Positions 59,318 to 64,000 of a DNA stretch of 64,000 nucleotides are shown piece by piece; the first letter of the stretch is position 1; each line of letters opens with the position of its first letter. The position numbers were made by a program, and so were the translations under genes. The notes under the pieces were generated by a model that was given only the letters and a program-made list of their open reading frames with translations, did not search any database and was not told the origin of the DNA. Source of the DNA: Candidatus Gastranaerophilales bacterium (lineage in GTDB: Bacteria > Cyanobacteriota > Vampirovibrionia > Gastranaerophilales > Gastranaerophilaceae); the NCBI GenBank assembly GCA_944324425.1, contig CALUWE010000001.1, positions 124,001-188,000 on the forward strand. The letters are read 5' to 3'.

Positions 59318-62300
59318 TTATTTGTTTTTACTTAACAGAAAATCGAAAAAGTGTTTTTTTCTGTAATTTGAAACGGTATCCGTTGTAAGACGAACCTTTT
59401 TGTCATAGGTTTTAACTGCGCTTAAATATGCCCTTGCTGTGTCTATACTTGTAAAGCAGGGAATACAGTACATTTCGGCGATTGTTCTTATTTGAAAACC
59501 TGATGTTTGAGAATTTTTGCCTAAGGTCGGTGTATTTAATACAAAACTCAAACGCCCTTCCTTCATTCTTTTTTGAAGTTTATCTATCATGAACTTTTCA
59601 ATCATTTTACTTGGAATACCGTTCTTTTCCAAAAATTTGTGCGTTCCCCAAGTTGCCATTATGAAATAGCCCTGATTGAACATTTTTTTGACGATTTTTA
59701 ATGCCGGTTTTTTGTAGTGGTCATTCAAAGAAACCAAAACCCTTTGTTTTCTTTGGCCGAATTTATAGCCGCCTGCAATAAACGCTTTTAAAAGTGCCTT
59801 TTTATAATCCGTATCAATTCCTAAGACTTCGCCTGTGGATTTCATTTCAGGTGCAAGCGCAGGGTCAATTCTGTTTAGTTTTTGGAAACTGAATACAGGC
59901 ATTTTAACGCAAATAAGGTTTGATTTTTTATATAAACCAACGCCAAAGCCTTGAGATTTCAGGCTTTTTCCTAAAATTACGTTAACCGCAATTTTTGCCA
60001 TAGGAATGCCTGTTACCTTTGACATGATGGGAACGGTCCTAGACGCCCTCGGGTTAACTTCAATTACATAAACAACATCGTCTTTTATAATGAATTGAAT
60101 ATTCATCAAGCCTATGATGTTTGTTTTCTTTGCAATTTCTTTTGCATATTTTACAAGGGTTTTTTCTTGTTTACTTGTAATATTTCTTGTGGGGTAAATG
60201 CTCATGGAATCGCCCGAATGAACCCCTGCCCTTTCAATGTGTTCACAAATGCCGGGGATTAAAACGTCTTTGCCGTCTGAAATAGCATCCAGTTCAACTT
60301 CTTGGCCTTCAATATATTGGTCAATTAAAACGGGGTGCTCTGATGAAAATTTAAAGGCTTCATTAATGTAGGTTAAAAGCTCTTCATCATTGTATACAAC
60401 CTGCATGCCCCTTCCGCCTATAACATAAGACGGGCGAACAAGAACAGGATAGCCTAATTCTTTTGTTGCGTCCAAAGCTTCTGCCGCACTTTTAACACCT
60501 TTTCCCTTTGGTTGGGGAATTTTTAGGTCTCTTAAAAGTTTTTCAAAAACTTTCCTGTCTTCAACGGCATTTATGCTCTCTAAGCTTGTGCCTAAAATTT
60601 TAACTCCTCTTTCATTTAATTTTGAAGCAAGGTTAATTGCCGTTTGCCCCCCAAATTGAACCATAACACCAAGTGGTTTTTCTTTTTTGATGACGTTCAT
60701 AACGTTTTCTATGTTCATCGGTTCAAAATATAATCTGTCCGCAATGTCAAAATCTGTCGATAAGGTTTCGGGGTTTGAATTTATCATAACCGATTCATAC
60801 CCGTTATCCGCTATTGCCCAGCTACTATGAACGGAACAATAATCAAATTCAATACCTTGGCCTATTCTAATCGGGCCTGAACCTAGTACAACAATATTTC
60901 CTTTTGATTTTTTATTAAAGTTTCTTTCTTTAATTTTTTGTAGTTCACATTCTTCATTGTAGGTTGAATAAAAATAAGGCGTCATTGCGGCAAATTCTGC
61001 AGCACAAGTATCAACTATTCTAAAAGAAGCTTCTACATTATATTTTTCAAATTCTTTTTCACTAACCCCTTTTATTTTTGCAATTTCAGAATCTAAAAAG
61101 CCCATTTCTTTTGCTTTTTTATAGGTTTCTTCGGTTAATTCGTTTTGAGAGATGAACTTTTCAAAATCAACAATTTCTTTAATTTTTGAAATAAACCAAA
61201 AATCAACTTTTGTGATGTCTGAAATTTTATGAGGGTCAACACCCCTTTTAATGGCTTCAGATACTCTGAATATTCTTCTGTCATCTTGAATTGATAGGGC
61301 GTCAATTAATTCATCATACCCTATACTTTCAAATTCAGGGCGCATCGTAAGGCCTGTATATTTTTCTTCTAAAGATGCTATGGCTTTTTTAAAGGCATTG
61401 TTAAATGTTCTTCCGATTGCCATAATTTCGCCCGTTGCCTTCATTTTTGTGCCTAAAATTCTATCGCCCGTTGCAAATTTATCAAACGGCCATTTTGGAA
61501 TTTTAACAACAACATAATCCAAGCTTGGTTCAAAAGCTGCAACTGTTTTTTTAGTGATTGCGTTTTGAATTTCGTTTAATTTATAGCCGATTGCAATTTT
61601 TGTTGTAACTTTTGCAATCGGATACCCCGTGGCTTTGCTTGCAAGGGCAGATGACCTTGAAACACGGGGGTTGACTTCAATTACATAATATTGGTTAGAT
61701 TTTGTATCAAGCGCAAATTGAACATTGCAGCCGCCTTCAATTTTTAAGGCTCTTATAATTTTTATCGCTGATGTTCTTAACATTTGATATTCATTATTTG
61801 TTAAGGTTTGGCTTGGTGCAACAACAATAGAATCGCCTGTATGAATACCAATCGGATCAATATTTTCCATATTGCAAACCGTTATACAACTGTCATTTGC
61901 ATCTCTCATAACTTCATATTCAACTTCTTTAAAGCCTGCAATACTTTTTTCAACAAGAATTTGATTTATAGGAGATTGTTGAAGCCCTGTTGTTACATAT
62001 TGGTCATATTCGGCTTCATTTTTGGCAATACCGCCGCCGGAGCCCCCTAATGTAAAAGCAGGGCGAATGATGATAGGAAAGCCTATTCTTTCAGCAAATT
62101 TTTTAGCACCTTCATAGTCAGATACTATTTCAGATTCAGGAACAGGTTCGCCTATTTCATTCATTAAATTTTTAAATAATTCTCTGTCTTCCGCTTTATT
62201 AATAGAATCTATGTTTGTTCCCAAGAGTTTTAAATTGTATTTTTCTAAAATTCCTGCCTTATGAAGTTCCATTGCAAGGTTTAAGCCTGTTTGACCGCCC

Positions 62301-62569
62301 AATGATGCAATTAAACCGTCAGGGCGTTCTTTTTTTATAATGCCTTCTAAAATGTTTATATCCAAAGGTTCTATATAAACTTTATCCGCAATGTTTTCAT
62401 CCGTCATAATTGTTGCAGGGTTTGAATTTACAAGAACAACTTTTATATTTTCTTCTTTTAATGCTCTGCAAGCTTGCACGCCCGCATAGTCAAATTCGGC
62501 GGCTTGCCCGATTACAATAGGCCCTGAGCCTATTACCATAACTTTTTTTAACCCTTGTATTTTTCCCAT
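59318..62569 (-). CDS. carB: Carbamoyl-phosphate synthase large subunit
   Basis: A 1083-residue enzyme making carbamoyl phosphate from bicarbonate, ammonia and two ATP. Two homologous ATP-grasp synthetase halves are visible. The N-terminal half starts MVIGSGPIVIGQAAEFDYAG, with FTLGGSGGGIAKN. The second half starts VVLGSGPIRIGQGIEFDYCS, with VIGGRGMQVVYND. The oligomerisation region lies between them. The C-terminal MGS-like allosteric domain (about 940-1083) contains YFIMATWGTHKFLEKNGIPS. Length is normal. It lies 16 bp after carA in the pyr operon. Confidence 0.95.
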   Translation of the reverse strand: MGKIQGLKKVMVIGSGPIVIGQAAEFDYAGVQACRALKEENIKVVLVNSNPATIMTDENIADKVYIEPLDINILEGIIKKERPDGLIASLGGQTGLNLAMELHKAGILEKYNLKLLGTNIDSINKAEDRELFKNLMNEIGEPVPESEIVSDYEGAKKFAERIGFPIIIRPAFTLGGSGGGIAKNEAEYDQYVTTGLQQSPINQILVEKSIAGFKEVEYEVMRDANDSCITVCNMENIDPIGIHTGDSIVVAPSQTLTNNEYQMLRTSAIKIIRALKIEGGCNVQFALDTKSNQYYVIEVNPRVSRSSALASKATGYPIAKVTTKIAIGYKLNEIQNAITKKTVAAFEPSLDYVVVKIPKWPFDKFATGDRILGTKMKATGEIMAIGRTFNNAFKKAIASLEEKYTGLTMRPEFESIGYDELIDALSIQDDRRIFRVSEAIKRGVDPHKISDITKVDFWFISKIKEIVDFEKFISQNELTEETYKKAKEMGFLDSEIAKIKGVSEKEFEKYNVEASFRIVDTCAAEFAAMTPYFYSTYNEECELQKIKERNFNKKSKGNIVVLGSGPIRIGQGIEFDYCSVHSSWAIADNGYESVMINSNPETLSTDFDIADRLYFEPMNIENVMNVIKKEKPLGVMVQFGGQTAINLASKLNERGVKILGTSLESINAVEDRKVFEKLLRDLKIPQPKGKGVKSAAEALDATKELGYPVLVRPSYVIGGRGMQVVYNDEELLTYINEAFKFSSEHPVLIDQYIEGQEVELDAISDGKDVLIPGICEHIERAGVHSGDSMSIYPTRNITSKQEKTLVKYAKEIAKKTNIIGLMNIQFIIKDDVVYVIEVNPRASRTVPIMSKVTGIPMAKIAVNVILGKSLKSQGFGVGLYKKSNLICVKMPVFSFQKLNRIDPALAPEMKSTGEVLGIDTDYKKALLKAFIAGGYKFGQRKQRVLVSLNDHYKKPALKIVKKMFNQGYFIMATWGTHKFLEKNGIPSKMIEKFMIDKLQKRMKEGRLSFVLNTPTLGKNSQTSGFQIRTIAEMYCIPCFTSIDTARAYLSAVKTYDKKVRLTTDTVSNYRKKHFFDFLLSKNK

Positions 62570-62585
62570 ATCTTAAATTCCTTTT

Positions 62586-63707
62586 TTAAACATTCACCAT
62601 ATCATCAGCTTTTCTAACAGGAAGCTTTTGATATTCCTTCATAAGTTCTATCCATTCATCAAAAATAACAGAAGCATCCATTGGCCCCGGTTTTGCTTCG
62701 GGGTGGAATTGAACCGCATAAATTTTTAACCTTTCGGATGAAAACCCTTCCATTGTGTCATCGTCTAAATTTTTATAGGTTTCAAGCATAATGCCCGATA
62801 ATGTGTTTCTATCTACTGCATAGCCGTGGTTTTGGCTTGTTACCATAACTTTTCCCGTTTGAAGGTTTATAACGGGGTGGTTGCCGCCTCTGTGGCCATA
62901 TTTTAATTTGTAGGTTTTAGCGCCAAGTGCTATTGATAAAAGCTGGTAGCCAAGGCAAATTCCAAAAATGGGAATTTTCCCTATTAATTCTTCAATTGTT
63001 TTTATTTCAAATTCGCAATCCGCAGGGTCCCCCGGGCCGTTTGATAAAAACAAGCATTTATGGCCGTTTTCTAAAATTGTTTTAGAATCAATTCCGGCCG
63101 GATATACTGTTACCTTACAACCTCTATCAGCTAAAGAATTTACGATTCCTTGTTTTGTGCCGTAATCAATTAAGGCTAAATCTATTTCGCCATTTGAATT
63201 TACAACGTACGGTTCATTTGTTGTTACTTTAAATACAACATCTTTATCTGCCTTATGAACACAAATTGCTGCTATTCTTTGGGTTATGTCATCTTCTGTG
63301 AATATGGCATCCGTTGTTACCATACATTTCATAACCCCTTTTTCTCTTATTTTTATGGTTAAACTTCTTGTGTCTATGCCTTCAATTCCGATAATACCGT
63401 TTCTTTCAAGGTATTTTGAAATTGTTTCTTTTGACTTATAGTGCGAATCATTTTTGCAGGCATCTTTAACAATAAAACCAAGACACCTTGGGCTGATTGA
63501 TTCAAAATCTTCTTCATTTATCCCGTAGTTGCCAATTTCAGGGTATGTCATAACTATTATTTGATTAGCGTATGATGGGTCTGTTAAAATTTCTTGATAC
63601 CCCGTCATTGATGTATTAAAGACAATTTCACCTATTTTTGTACCAAACGCACCAAAATGTTCGCCTTTATAAACTGTTCCATCTTCCAATATTAATGTTG
63701 CAAGCAT
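62586..63707 (-). CDS. carA: Carbamoyl-phosphate synthase small subunit
   Basis: A 373-residue glutaminase subunit that feeds ammonia to CarB. The N-terminal CPSase domain starts ATLILEDGTVYKGEHFGAFG and contains VFNTSMTGYQEILTDPSY. The C-terminal class I amidotransferase has LSNGPGDPADCE, catalytic Cys in IFGICLGYQLLSIALGAK and His/Glu in YAVQFHPEAKPGPMD. GICLGYQ instead of the more common GICLGHQ is a small variation. It overlaps the pyrF end by 16 bp and precedes carB by 16 bp. Confidence 0.95.
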   Translation of the reverse strand: MLATLILEDGTVYKGEHFGAFGTKIGEIVFNTSMTGYQEILTDPSYANQIIVMTYPEIGNYGINEEDFESISPRCLGFIVKDACKNDSHYKSKETISKYLERNGIIGIEGIDTRSLTIKIREKGVMKCMVTTDAIFTEDDITQRIAAICVHKADKDVVFKVTTNEPYVVNSNGEIDLALIDYGTKQGIVNSLADRGCKVTVYPAGIDSKTILENGHKCLFLSNGPGDPADCEFEIKTIEELIGKIPIFGICLGYQLLSIALGAKTYKLKYGHRGGNHPVINLQTGKVMVTSQNHGYAVDRNTLSGIMLETYKNLDDDTMEGFSSERLKIYAVQFHPEAKPGPMDASVIFDEWIELMKEYQKLPVRKADDMVNV

Positions 63708-64000
63708 AATTCTTCCTTTATTTCTTCATATATTTTTTCCATTGCTTCAATTCTGTTTTCCGCTTTTGTAACTGCACGCCCCAAAACTATGTAATCGGCA
63801 CCCCTTTTAATTGTAGCGGAAGGCGTTGCAATTCTTTTTTGATCATCCGCTAAGCTCCACTTTGGACGAATGCCGGGGCATAAAACTTTAAAATCAGCCC
63901 CTAATTCCTTTTTAATTGTTTCAACTTCCACAGGTGATGCCACAACACCATTTAGCCCTGCTTCTTTTGCTAAATGTGCAAGTTTAATTGCAAAATCTGA
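63692..64000 (-). CDS. pyrF: Orotidine 5'-phosphate decarboxylase (partial, C-terminal)
   Basis: The last 102 codons of a minus-strand gene that continues past the right edge. The blocks AKEAGLNGVVASPVEVETIK, VLCPGIRPKWSLADDQKRIA and ATIKRGADYIVLGRAVTKAE are the C-terminal half of PyrF, including the substrate phosphate site in the last two. The enzyme makes UMP from OMP. The 5' half and the catalytic Lys lie outside the window. Its end overlaps carA, so pyrF-carA-carB form one operon. Confidence 0.92.
   Translation of the reverse strand, partial: SDFAIKLAHLAKEAGLNGVVASPVEVETIKKELGADFKVLCPGIRPKWSLADDQKRIATPSATIKRGADYIVLGRAVTKAENRIEAMEKIYEEIKEELCLQH

Overview
The window is AT-rich bacterial chromosome, densely packed on both strands. 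Several features point to a gut-type Melainabacteria/Vampirovibrionia lineage (Gastranaerophilales-like), a non-photosynthetic sister group of Cyanobacteria. It has an Omp85/BamA with three POTRA domains and so an outer membrane. The GyrA C-terminal domain has a cyanobacterial-style blade (RATRGKGG). There is a MEP isoprenoid pathway (IspD, IspG), fermentative metabolism (group B-type [FeFe] hydrogenase, Rex, pyruvate phosphate dikinase), and several proteins with a short MNINPVNN...NFG or QFKG N-terminal tag. The lineage assignment is inferred from these features, not from a search.

Layout. 1-2.7 kb: an EamA transporter and an isolated phage terminase cassette with a 26-bp palindrome upstream. 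2.8-11.4 kb: tagged protein, ispD, bamA, nadE, gyrA, ankyrin protein. 11.5-15.5 kb: a five-gene DpnII-type (GATC) restriction-modification island with two extra nuclease-like genes, ending at tRNA-His. 15.6-15.95 kb: three ~98-bp tandem repeats derived from the 5' half of that tRNA. 16-20 kb: secreted protein, thioredoxin reductase-like protein, zinc dehydrogenase, hydrogenase. 20-25.3 kb: RNase PH, orphan DNA methyltransferase, a candidate small RNA, and an operon of LOG protein, YdjC deacetylase and Rex. 25.3-34.8 kb: tsaD, second tagged protein, proS-gatD, ispG, phosphoesterase, TPR protein, rpsO and unknowns. 34.9-44.5 kb: citramalate synthase, a reduced histidine kinase, a tagged sugar nucleotidyltransferase-like protein, engB, and the speE-aroA-pgeF operon. 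44.6-55.6 kb: ppdK, ATP-grasp protein, TPR-TonB protein, a LuxR-type regulator lacking the phosphoacceptor Asp, uvrA, U32 peptidase and YqeG-type phosphatase. 55.7-59.3 kb: two tandem paralogous acidic coiled-coil proteins of unknown function. 59.3-64 kb: the pyrF-carA-carB pyrimidine operon, running off the right edge.

Regulation. Many genes have Shine-Dalgarno sites. At least nine instead have a -10 hexamer ending 6-7 nt before the ATG, which predicts leaderless mRNAs. Other candidate control elements are a plus-strand small RNA with a CCTCCTCCCC stretch between two minus-strand genes, a terminator upstream of the hydrogenase, and a hairpin at the predicted 5' end of the rpsO mRNA.

The best candidates for undescribed biology are the tandem coiled-coil paralogs, the N-terminal tag, the tRNA-half repeat array, the anti-SD small RNA and the leaderless promoter architecture. 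All calls come from reading the sequence; no database search was run.
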